The position numbers and the translations under genes were made by a program. The notes under the pieces are model-generated. The model was not told where the DNA came from. It saw only the letters and a list, made by a program, of their open reading frames with translations, and ran no database searches. From the NCBI GenBank assembly GCA_033439765.1, contig JAULSN010000005.1:1565001-1629000 (forward strand): 64,000 bases of DNA. The letters run 5' to 3'. The stretch comes from Lasiosphaeria ovina. Its lineage: Eukaryota > Ascomycota > Sordariomycetes > Sordariales > Lasiosphaeriaceae. Shown piece after piece: positions 23,517 to 33,976 of the stretch (the stretch's first letter is position 1; each line of letters starts with the position of its first letter).

Positions 23517-24158
23517 AGCAATCTTGACTTTTTGAAATTTTCCTTTTTTCTCCTGAATAGATGATAACATGGATACCCCTTGCTTTTTCTATCATGTCTA
23601 GTGTTTTCTTCTTCTTCTTCTGTTTCTTTTGGGCTAGACGAATTTCGTTGGTGTTGGTGTTGGCGTTGGCGTTGGCGTTGGCGTTGTAGGACATTCCCAC
23701 CCTCCACGTACATAGCAAGTGTTTGTTCACAGGGGCGGTGACAAGGGGGTCAGCATCCGGCCGTGGTTCTGGCGCCTGCTAGTACTTTTCTGGCCCCCCC
23801 TCCTCCCCTGTCGACTTTTCATTCTTATACTCTGCAGCAGCTGTTGTTCTATCCTCTTTTGTTGTTGTCTATTCTGCTGCTGTTGTTGTCTATGATACCA
23901 TTACTGCTGTAGCAGAATACTCGGATGCGAAAGGGACCTTGCGTAAACCAATCACATGTTTTTTTTTTTTTTACGCTTCCAGAAATAAACTCCATGCTAT
24001 CCTATTCCGTTCCCCGTCGCTCCAATTCCATGCAGACCTAGTACACATTTAATGCAAGTACCGACACCAGGGTATCATCTGTCATCCGTCATATGCAGAG
24101 AGAAAGAGAATGAAATAATATCACGCTGTCACCACGACCCCCAGCTACTGGCTGCTAC
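23517..24158. other. Convergent 3' intergenic region
   Basis: This holds the 3' ends of alg11 and the unknown gene to the right. It is T-rich, with a hexanucleotide repeat at 23647-23686 and a poly-T run near 23960. No gene is seen. Confidence 0.6.
23647..23686. repeat. GTTGGY hexanucleotide microsatellite
   Basis: More than six tandem copies of a gttggt/gttggc unit lie in the 3' flank of alg11. Confidence 0.85.
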
Positions 24159-26086
24159 CTAATATAGAAGCCCGTTGCTCTCTAGCTCGGAGAGGTTGGA
24201 CACGCTCGCGAGGGTCGAGCCGTGGTCGTCTCCGCCTTCTACTCCGTGCAGCAGCTGCGCACGGCGACGACTGCGGCGGTCCTTCTTGCGCAGCGACATC
24301 TTGTCGCGCAGGGCGGCCCAGTCCGACCTCCAGTTCTCGATGCTTTGCACGAGGTCTGGGTCGGCGGCCATGACACCTGCGGCCGGGTATGAGGAAAGCG
24401 CTTCGACGGCCCGCAGCTCGAGGCGGAGGTTTTTGAGTTCAGACTCGTTGCTGCTTATCTCGTCTTCCCTTTTGTCCACGTGAATTAGCTCTGAAGGGGC
24501 GACGTCACAAACGAAAAACAGAAGTGGTGGTTTCCTCGTCGCCATGGTGGGGAGATAGGGGTAAAAGGGGTAAAGTAGGTTTAGGGGTGAGGGGGGACTC
24601 ACAGATCAATCACATCCTTTTCAAGTTCCAGGATTCGTGAAGCCGCAGCTTCGGCTCTCTCGACTAGAAGGCTGTGGATGTGCTAATGATATGAGCCGAT
24701 GGGTCAGCTTGTGTCTCTTAGTTTGGGGGACAAAAGGTTTAAGTATAGTCTCTCGCGAAAAGGACTCACAACTGACTCTTCTCGCCGAGCGCGTAGGCTC
24801 CTCACAACCATTTCCAAATCAGCGTTCAGCTTCTCGGCCGCGGCGGCGACTCGCTCGGCCACGTCTGGCTGGGTTTTCGCTGTGGCGGCGGGAACAACTG
24901 TCGTTACGCTGGGCGGCTTTGCCGTCGGCGCTGCTTCTACCGTGGTTGCTATTTCTTCCGCCGTGGCTGATGGCTCTATTGTAGAGGGCACTTGTTGCTG
25001 TATCCAAGATGAGATATCGCCAAAGTGCTCGGCTGCCGCGTCGTCGCCATCGCCATCACCACTCCGACCACCCGTCCCTGTGCGCCAAGCAGGAGGAGGG
25101 GTGAGCATGCCGCCGAGCCACAGCGCATCAGCGGGCTGAACTCCTGACGGTTGCGAGGACAGCGATGAAGGCGACATCAAAGAGCCAGAGCTGTTCGGCA
25201 GCAGCAGCGGCACGGGCAGGGGAAATGGCCGGGGCGAGCGGGATGGCTTTGCCCTCCGTCTCCTCCCGTGAGGCTGTGTCCTCCTCGGTTTCCGGCCGGC
25301 GCCGCCGCTTGCCTCGCCCAGCAGGACGCCTTCCATCTCGTCGACCTTGGCGTGCAGCTGGCCGAGGATGGCCGTCTGCTGGATGGCGCTGGCGGCCAGG
25401 GTGATGTTAGCGGCTGTCGAGAGGCGCTGAACCAGGTCGCTCAGACGCTGCACGAGCACGTCCTTGCTGTCTTGGGTGAGATTGTTATCATGGCTGTCCA
25501 GCTCGAGCCGGCCCGCTCCAGAGCTGTCAGTATCGCCGCCGGCAACGCCAAGCCGGTCATGGCTGTCGTTGTCGTCGCTCAGCTCGTCGTCCGCGTCGTC
25601 CCTGGCGATGCCGGGCGGCGACGAGAATTGCCTGCGCAGCGGAGACAGTGGCAACGGGGATCCTATTCCCAGATGGTGCAGACTCCTGGGAGATGACAGG
25701 GCGCTTGGAAGGAGCGGCAGCGATGGCGAGCGGGCATGTTGGCGGCTGTCAATGCGCGGTCGAGTGAGGGACGGGTGCTGCTGCAGTTGGTTTGGAGGCG
25801 TTTGCAGGCGACGGTCAATTCTCTCCAACATGCTATCCACGCCCTCCTCCCTCGTCTCTCGGGATGGCGTAGTCGGCGACGGGAGCGACGAGGGTGGAGA
25901 CAACGGAGAGGACGGATCGAGCGAGTGGCCTGGGCCTCGTTCCGGCCCTCCTTCTTCATCTTCGGGCATTGTCAAGACGCCGTGGCTTGCACCATTGACA
26001 GCTAGGCTGGGCGCGTCCAACCCGTACGCCTTTGCGTATATCTCCCGACCCCAATCCTCTGTTGTTGACTTTGTCTCTTTTGCCAA
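24159..26086 (-). CDS. Unknown disordered protein with coiled-coil segments
   Basis: I do not recognise the family. Exon 1 (26086-24770, 439 codons) starts MAKETKSTTEDWGREIYAKAYGLD, runs through long Pro/Ser/Arg/Asp-rich disorder and contains helical stretches near residue 215-245 (DVLVQRLSDLVQRLST) and at its end. Exon 2 (24682-24603) is joined at phase 0 and reads helical (LLVERAEAAASRILELEKDV). A last helical segment ends at 24159 (residues around ELKNLRLELRAVEAL). The final junction is uncertain. The good gtgagt donor at 24602 and the best cag acceptor at 24491 do not keep frame, whereas an acceptor at 24535 does. The total is about 565 residues with the 24535 acceptor. Heptad-like Leu spacing suggests a coiled-coil scaffold; that is inference. 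Confidence 0.65.
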
Positions 26087-26495
26087 CTTCGCCCTTGCCC
26101 TGTCTTCAACATCGTCTCATGTTTGACCAAGGAAATCGTGTTCCTTCCTTAAGGGTCGAATAGACGAACCCGTTGGTGGGGCCGCCCCGCCGCTCAGTGA
26201 ACCCCGCCATTTCATCCAGTTTCAAGGTGACGGTGTCGGTAACGGGAACCAGTGGTCTATAGTCTGCTATACTCCGTAATCCTTGAATTATTGGCTGTTG
26301 GTGTGGTATTGTACTTGAAATATATACGTAGTATGATGGTGGGGTGTTTGGGATTATATACTAGGGACTTCAACAGCTATGGACCCCGTTGGAGCAAGCC
26401 CTGCACGGCAGGGCGAGCTACAAGGCAATGAGCCTTTTACATCTTGGAGTCCCCCGCCAACAAATACACTCATCAATTGGGTTGTATTTACCGGT

Positions 26496-26577
26496 AAAGG
26501 TCAAGGTCGGGCGGTGTGCAAGGTGTGTAATAAGGGAGCTGGAGCTGCTTCCGCACACCCGGCCGCCTTGACCTTTT
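26496..26577. repeat. Imperfect inverted repeat
   Basis: The arm aaaggtcaagg (26496-26506) is exactly reverse-complementary to ccttgaccttt (26566-26576). Inside it, ggtgtgc (26513-26519) pairs with gcacacc (26553-26559). The transcript of either strand could fold into a long hairpin with a loop of about 33 nt. Confidence 0.6.
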
Positions 26578-26728
26578 CCAGAGGGTGGAGCCCTCTGTCG
26601 TATCAACACCGCGGCACTTTTTACTTTTTATTCTCCAGCACCACTGCAAACAGCCTCCGCCTCCCCAGACGCCGAGTTCCCGCCAGTGGCCGAGATGATC
26701 CCCCGTTCAGATGAAATGAAACATTGGC

Positions 26729-26778
26729 GGCTTTGGACTCGAGTTGTAAGGATGGCTTTGGACTCGAGTTGTAAGGAT
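26729..26778. repeat. 25-bp perfect tandem duplication
   Basis: The 25-bp unit beginning ggctttggactcgagttg occurs twice head to tail (26729-26753, 26754-26778) with no mismatch, which suggests a recent duplication. Confidence 0.9.
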
Positions 26779-27807
26779 GGCACGTGCCAGCCAGTCGTCT
26801 AGCTCTGCCCCCCCGATCAGCACTGAAGATAAGCAGCAGAAGAAAAGAGCATGCGGAGACATGGTGAGACTTGCACAGCTTTTTGGCCGACTGTTGGTCA
26901 AGCTCCTAGCCGGGGAACTAGTGACATTGGGCAGCTGCTACTCTGTATGGTTCCAGCTTGGGCTGGAGCAATGGAAGGAGGGAGGTGCAGACTGCAAAGG
27001 GTCTGCCCCACCATAGTTTCCATCCCCAGCTTGTCCTAGGCCCCTTGGAAGTGTGGGGTAACACAGACATGGGGTGAGAAGCATTCCATCCATACCATTA
27101 CCGACGGGAGCCATATGTGTGTAGCGAGGCGGGTGGGCAGCTGTCGAGTCACAGGCGAGTGAGTCCTTTGCCTAGCAGCTAGCACCAGACACCAGAGAAG
27201 CATATGACGCCCAAGACGCCATAAGAATCGCTTTGCTTTCTCTGCAACACAAGGTCCTGGCAGTACGGATACATCCATTACCAAAGGTAACAACACCCCT
27301 GGCCACCACGCTCTTGTACAGGTATCTGGGTATCTCCAATGTCGAGACGGCCGCGAACTCTCCCGCACGACTGGCGGCACACCTGACGAGCAATTGCAAT
27401 TGGTATTGATACAACCGAATTCAGGGCAGTGCAGAACACCATCGAGTCTAGAAGGCCCCGTTATCGTCGTCCACTTGCGTCATTGGTCGCCGCGATCCGC
27501 TTGCCTCGGCTGTTACAGGCAGTAGTAGCTGGGCGCTGCATCCTTGCTCTGGGGTCGGTGCAGCACCTAGCAGTAGCAGCAGCTTCTCTCGACCCGCGAC
27601 GTTCGATTCGACCCTTGCCCGACACGCCGCAAAGGGTTGTCTGTCTGTCTGTGACTTGCTCTCCTTTTTCTTTTCTTTGCTCTGCTCTGTTTGCATTCAA
27701 GTCTCGACCCGACACAGCTTCCTTTGCTTGGCCCCGTCCACATGGTTCACGACACTCGCCCGCCACACCGCTCCCCAACTCCAATTGGCGACGCCTAAGC
27801 CGCCATC

Positions 27808-29365
27808 ATGGCGTGGCGGAAGAGTGACAAATTGATGGACACCATCAGCCACTATGCGAGCTTCCCCGCGACCGGTGTCAGCTTGCGCCAGATGGTCCAG
27901 TTTGGCGAGAAGCCCTCTACCGGTGAGCTCTCGCCGCCCAATGCCTCGTCCTCCTTTGTTGTCTCGCTCGTTCCCCGCGTCTCTTGCCCGGTCTGCTGAC
28001 GGACGCCCGCCTCTAGGGACCCTGTTCCGTGCCTCGCAGTTTCTCGCCGAGGAGCTCCCCATCCGCCTCGCCCACCGCGTGCAAGAGCTCGACAACCTCC
28101 CCGATGGGCTCAACGAGATGCCCTCGGTGAAGAAGGTGCGGGATTGGTACGCGCAGTCGTTCGAGGTATGCCGCCGCTTCGGCCGTCCCCTCCCCCCCCG
28201 CGGACCGTGACTCACATGCGAGGTCCGCCACAGGAAATCACAACACTCCCCCGTCCCGACCTGCCAAGGGACGTGAAGGAACGGCTGATGAAGCCGGCCA
28301 AGCTGGCTGGTAGCAAGGGCTCTGCGTGGCTGTCCGAGGCGACGCCGAACCCCAGCATCGAGGAGGGCCAGTACAATTCGTGGACAGGCGTCCAGCAGAC
28401 GTCTCAGGTTGGAAATGGCTGGGGCAAGAAGTTCCCCGCCACGAGGAGATACTTCGCCATGGTCGACGACACGGGCGACTGGCCGCCCGACTTGCAGCTG
28501 TACAACAACAGGTTCGCCCAGACGCTGCACAAGATCAAGAGGAGGCACGACAGTGTCGTGACCACAATGGCGCAGGGCGTGCTCGAGTACAAGCGCAAGC
28601 GCCAACGGATGCAGATTGACAATAACATTCAGTCTTTCCTGGACCGCTTCTACATGTCCCGCATAGGGATCCGCATGCTCATCGGTCAACACATAGCACT
28701 GACAGACCAAAACCACTACCGCGATCCGACGTACGTCGGCATCATCTGCACCAAGACGTTCGTCAAGGATCTTGCGCAAGAGGCCATAGAGAATGCGCGC
28801 TTCGTTTGCGAGGACCATTACGGCCTGTTCGAGGCGCCCAAGATCCAGCTCGTCTGCAACCCCAACCTCAACTTCATGTACGTTCCGGGCCATCTCTCGC
28901 ACATGCTGTTCGAGACGCTCAAGAACTCGCTGCGCGCCGTCGTCGAGACGCACGGCCAGGACAAGGAGGAGTTCCCTGTCACAAAGGTAATTGTAGCCGA
29001 GGGCAAGGAGGACATCACCATCAAGATCTCGGACGAGGGCGGCGGCATCCCACGCAGCGCCATCCCTCTCGTATGGACTTATATGTATACCACGGTCGAC
29101 CGCACCCCGAACCTGGACCCCGACTTTGACAAGAGCGACTTCAAGGCGCCAATGGCAGGCTTCGGCTACGGCCTGCCCATATCGCGTCTGTATGCGAGAT
29201 ACTTCGGCGGTGACCTTAAACTGATTAGCATGGAAGGGTAAGCAACCTGGTCCCCTGTATTGTCTGCCTCAATTACTCACCATACCCACCCTTTCTTCCA
29301 GATATGGGACGGACGTGTACCTGCACTTGAACAGGCTCTCCAGCTCGTCAGAGCCTCTACAATAG
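27808..29365 (+). CDS. Mitochondrial pyruvate dehydrogenase kinase family protein
   Basis: Four exons (27808-27922, 28017-28165, 28234-29237, 29302-29365) close in phase and encode 443 residues. The family phosphorylates and inactivates the E1 subunit of the pyruvate (or branched-chain 2-oxoacid) dehydrogenase complex in the matrix. It has a four-helix bundle (about residues 10-230) and a GHKL-type ATPase domain. The ATP-site motifs are the N box HMLFETLKNSLRAV near 311, the G1 box DEGGGIP near 354 and the G2 box GFGYGLPIS near 396. The C-terminal YGTDVYLHL closes the domain after the last intron. Fungi usually have two or more paralogues, and I cannot say which this is. It neighbours the two ATP-citrate lyase genes, so three acetyl-CoA genes lie together. 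Confidence 0.92.
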
Positions 29366-31868
29366 CAATCAGCAGTCATGAGGGGTAATGGGCCGGCACC
29401 CCAAGGATTGACGCTGCCCTTGCAATTAATTATGCGTAAACGTCTCAGGAGCGCAATGGAGGTGACGGAGCGGCGGCAGGTCGGCGACGCAGAGTCGCTG
29501 GTAAATGCCGCCGAGTCCAAGTCGTAGTTGGAGTAGGCGTTGGGATCGAAATCAGAATCAGTGTCAAGAGTCGAGCTCAGGGTCAGTATCATCAGCATCA
29601 AAGGTCGCGGTCAGGTTCGGGGTTGGGATCGGATGGTCGGTTTTTTGCACAGTGAGGACTTGCGGCTGGCAGTAGCCCAGCACAATATTGTTTATCAGCA
29701 GCACCAGCAACTGGCAGCGGCCGCTCTGGGAGCAGGTGACGTGAAGAGATAGCGAGCTTTAGGGTATATTGATTCATTGGGTTTGTACATTGCTTGCTCT
29801 CTGCCTGAAACAAACATGACATGCTTCGCGGCGATAGAAGGAGTCGTTTGCTCTCTCAGGCGGGTGCCAGGCTTGGCCATGGGAGGTCGTGAGCTTGTAT
29901 GAAGCATGCCTCGCCTGAACTCCTCGAACTACCCGCTGAGGAAGACAGTGTCTGGGGTTGGGCAACTGGTCAAACAAGACGGCTTGAGAAGCCCATACGG
30001 GCCACCGGGCAAACAAACCAACTATCTTGCCACGACCTCGGGTCGCCGAGTGTCACAGCTCGAACCATATAGCATATTTGAGATCGGCGGGGGGTTTTGT
30101 TTGGGGTCGAGACAGTGTTCGGTGGTGCCATAATGAGTGACTGCCACACGCCGGTTTGCGTGTTACCGTCTCTCCTTGTTTCTCTGCTTGGTCGCCGTGT
30201 TTCTCTCTCTGGGCCATCCTGCAGCGCAATTATATTGGCTTGCCTGGCCCATGACGCCGCTGGCGTGTCTGGTGAGACAGAGTCGTTAGGCTGGCTGCGT
30301 GGGTGTATATAATGTGTCTGTGTGTGTCTCCGCCGTTTCTTAGTTCGTACGTGAAGCTTTTGTACAGTGTGACATAGCAAAAGAACTATCACCGCCATCA
30401 AAGCCTCCGCGACAATAACACCCAACAACAGAAAAAAACACACACAACCGGTTTGTTTTCCCTTCCCACGCCCCCTACGCACACCTTGTATACGTAACGC
30501 ACGAAAAGAAAGGAGGGAACCAATCACTAATAAACTTCAAAATAAAAGAGACAGGAGAAGAGAAATCAATAGACCCCCCAAAACCGGCCGCCAAGGGACC
30601 CGCCAAACGCGTCGCCCGCCAGGAGGAGTGGAAGGACAACAACGTCCACGAGCCGTCCAAACGGCCCGCGCGCAGCGAGGAGTGGAAGAACAACAATGTC
30701 TACGAGCCGTACAAGCAGCCTGCGAGACAGGAGGAGCGTAAGAGATAAACTTCTTTGCCGTTATCTATCTAGGGTTGTGGCAGGAGGAACCTTACCGAGA
30801 AGATGGATGGGGGGCTGTGAAGCTTGGGATGCTGGCTCAGCGACCTTTTTTTTTTTTTTTTTTTTTTTGGATGTGTGCGTGTGTGGGAATGGGTAAGAAA
30901 GTGGTGGTAGATGGGGAGGGACCATGGTAGGTACCTTGCCCTGGGGAGATAAACCTAACATGTCGATAGTCCCCTTCTTCTCCTTTCCCCCTTTTATGGA
31001 GGGTTTTTCTTCTTTTGATCGCCGGATAGCAGGACAAGCGAAGCAAAGAAACAGGCAATGCTAGATCTATTGCAGGAAATCTATGAAGAGACAGCCATTG
31101 GGCCTCACCGAGCAAAGCCAACCGTACATTGGGGCGTTGTTCACTCTTTCAGCAACCTTTACGGAGTCGCAAGACGTTGAGGTCCTTTAGATCTTAGAAA
31201 GTCACCCGCTAATAAACGTTCAGTGATTGCATTGTACCTAGTTACGGATGGTAATAGAACTGCAGAGTAGGTTTCAAACATAAGTGCCTGGCCTACCTTA
31301 TATTGACTTGGTTCCTTGAGACCGTCTATCCGTAGCTAGGGACTCCTTTACCCCCTACCTCACCCCCTGATAGTAAACAAACCCACACGGGCATTTGATA
31401 CTTACTAGCTCCCAATACGCCGCCATCGTTTGAACAAGCCCAGGAGATGCGTTCGCACATTAGCCGAGCCTCCATCGCCGTGACAGCATGTATTGGTTAC
31501 CCAGACTGTGGCGGCCGAATCAAGACAGTCCAAACGAGCAGAGCATGCGTTCAGTGGTTGAATTAAAAGTGCTTTCTCTATGTGTTGTAAAAATGTCCTT
31601 TGTCATACAGCTAGCCGGTGGACGGTGGATGACCGCCACCGCTAGTAGCAACCGCGCCCTTTTTCAACCCGCTTGTTGAAAATACATGACAGACAAAAAG
31701 TTTCAGCTGCTAGACCCCAAGGAGGATAGCGAATTGATTTTTGTAGAGGCCAGGTGGCCCGTCCCCTATCCATCTTTCGTATAGCGGCGGCGTCTTTCCC
31801 CTCTAGCATCTGAATATCACGAGCAAAACAACGTGTGCGGTGGCATCTCGCTTCTTCCTCTTCAAAGT
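29366..31868. other. Convergent intergenic region with an orphan repeat
   Basis: About 2.5 kb lies between convergent genes. It includes the 54-nt coding-like repeat at 30614-30748, a poly-T run at 30846-30868 and otherwise no recognisable gene. Short open frames between 29540 and 30530 lack family features. Confidence 0.5.
30614..30748 (+). repeat. 54-nt tandem repeat encoding an orphan 18-residue motif
   Basis: Two full units (30614-30667, 30668-30721) and a partial third (30722-30748) lie in one open frame ending at the taa at 30746. Each unit translates as ARxEEWKxNNVxEPxKxP; the third stops after ARQEERKR. About a fifth of bases differ between the full units, but the core amino acids (EEW, NNV, EP) are kept. 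The frame is open back to the stop at 30416 and contains no ATG, so this is either a terminal exon (a tag acceptor at 30571-30572 is possible) or the remnant of a lost gene. Lys-Arg pairs next to the units recall Kex2-processed repeat precursors, but no signal peptide was found. Confidence 0.45.
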
Positions 31869-33976
31869 TTAAATCTGAACCTCCACACGGCCCTCGGCAC
31901 CCGGCGGGCCAGCCTGCTGCAGGCTGGGGAGCAGGTACGTGATGTCGTCCCACGGATGGCGGTAGAGACCGGTGCGCAGTCTCTTTTGATCGAGGTAATG
32001 GGCAATGAGACCAATGCTGCGCCCGAGCACGAAGAGACCGTTGAGCACACCCATGCCCAGGTAGTCCTCGGCCTCCTCGGCGCTGAAGGCACCGCAATTC
32101 CGCAGCAGGTCTACGAAGCACACGGCGATGCAGCCGTCCACGTTCAGAATCAGGTTGTCCTTCTTTGATGTCGTGACCGTCTCGACTGCTAGCGCATAGT
32201 CGAGCAGCTTGTGGCTGGGGAACTTCGCCTTGACGTACTCCTTGACGAGCTCCACACGCAAATCCGGGTTGTTACGCGACTTCACGCGGTGTCCAATTCC
32301 GGGAATGAGCTTGTTCTGCTTGCGCATCGTGTCCACAAACTCGCGCGGGCTCAGGCCCTTGTCTGACGCCTTAGTGAACTCCTCCGCAGCGCCATCTAGA
32401 GCACCGCCGAACCGCGAGCCGATTGTGAGCAGACCGCTGACCAGGGCGCTGATCAAGTCCTTGCCGGCACGCGTGGTAATGATGGTGTTCATGGCGCCAG
32501 ACACAGCCGGGCCGTGATCGGCCGTCAGCATGAGCACCATCTCGAGGAACTTGGAGGCATAGTCGGGCAGGCGGCGGCGGAACCACAGCAGGGACATGAC
32601 ACCACCAATGCCAATGTCCTCCCGGAACACGTCTGAGATGGGCATGCCGGCGTAGAGGAGCTCTTGGCCACGGTCGTCCGAGATTGTGGAGATGAAGGCC
32701 GCCGGCTTGCGGATGAGGCCAAGCTCCTGCGCCCACGAGTAGTCGATGGGGATCTTGGGAACCACGGGCTCCGGCTGGGGCTTGATGGTGCCCTCCTTGA
32801 CGAGCTTGTCGTAGACCGACTTGAGGAGATCGGGCATGTCCTCAAACGTGTTGGGCACGTAGAAACCGGCCTCCTTCATCTGCTTGTTCTTCATGGCAGC
32901 CGTCTCGAGCTGCGAGTTCGCAAAAGCACCGGCGTGGCCGAACTGGACCTCGGTCTTGAACATGCTCGCGCAGGTACCAATGGCCCAGGCAACAATTGGC
33001 TTGGTGATGATGCCTTGCTTGACAGCGTCAATGACCTTGTACTCCTCGACACCACCGACCTCTCCGAGCAACACGAGGATCTTGCAAGCAGGATCCGCCT
33101 GATAGCGCAGCAGATGGTCGATAAAGGTCGTTCCGGGGTACCGATCGCCACCGATAGCAACACCTTCGTAGACGCCGTCTGTGGTCTGTGCGATGATGTT
33201 GTTCAGCTCGTTGGACATGCCGCCCGACTTGGAGACGTAGCCGACCGAGCCCTTGCGGTACAGCTTGGAGGCGACGATGTTATCCATCATGCCACCCGTG
33301 TTACCAATCTTGAAGCAGCCGGGCTTGATGCCACCGACAGTGGCAGGCCCGATGATGGTGACGCCCTTCTTCTTTGCGACATGGGCAATCTCGCGAGCTC
33401 GCTGTCAAAAGAAGGAAAGTCAGCTCTTGTGCTTTGTGCGCTCTGCCCCACACGAGAATGCGATGGGTCTCTTACGCGCTCGGGGACACCTTCTGCAATA
33501 ATTGCAATCGTCTTGATCTGGGGGTACTCCATCAGCTCCATGGTGGAGCTGTATACACTTCGCGAGGAAGCAAAGTTGACGACGACATCAACATCTGGGT
33601 GCTTGGCCACGGCCTTGTTGACCTCCTGGTAAACGGGCAGGAGGGTCTCGCTAGTGCCCCAGTACATCTTGCTGACGAATTGGCCGCCGAATGTGTAGAT
33701 GATGCCGGCGACCGAGGGCGTGGCGCGCTTGCAGATGAAGTCGAAGTCGAGCATGCCCTGCACGGCACGGGGCTGCAGACCGTAGACGAAGCATCTTGTC
33801 TTGTCGTTGAAGAGGGCGTGTGCAGGAAGGGGACTCAGCGGCCGGCTGGGCGCGGCGAAACGGCGAATGTTGTCGTTAGCAGATAGGCCGCCCGTCGGGT
33901 TGCTGGTGCTGGCGGCGGTGCTGCTCGTGCCATTGCCATTTACGCCATTGGCGCTGGAAGAAGTGGCAGTAGGCAT
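31869..33976 (-). CDS. acl1: ATP-citrate lyase subunit 1 (catalytic C-terminal half)
   Basis: Two exons (33976-33476, 33401-31869) encode 677 residues, matching fungal Acl1. With Acl2 it forms cytosolic ATP-citrate lyase, which makes acetyl-CoA and oxaloacetate from citrate, CoA and ATP for lipid and secondary metabolite synthesis. This subunit corresponds to the C-terminal part of the single-chain animal enzyme. The succinyl-CoA-synthetase-alpha-like domain includes the phosphohistidine loop [11 protein letters not shown] near residue 322. The citrate-synthase-like domain includes [17 protein letters not shown] and [13 protein letters not shown] near 538. The first 40 residues are Ser/Thr/Asn-rich and variable. 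The intron is phase 0. The gene is divergently placed from acl2, 2.4 kb away, an arrangement known from other ascomycetes, which suggests shared control. Confidence 0.97.

Larger units (their letters stand above)
26087..27807. other. Divergent intergenic region with repeats
   Basis: About 1.7 kb lies between two outward-reading genes. It contains an imperfect inverted repeat (26496-26577) and a perfect 25-bp direct duplication (26729-26778). The right end, near 27640-27800, is pyrimidine-rich and should be the kinase promoter. No protein family is recognised in its open frames. Confidence 0.5.

Noticed and set aside
27697..28953. 418-codon minus-strand frame
   Set aside because: It runs antisense across exons and introns of the PDH-kinase gene, which has full family support.
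32664..33632. 322-codon plus-strand frame
   Set aside because: It is antisense to acl1 and crosses its intron; a compositional shadow.
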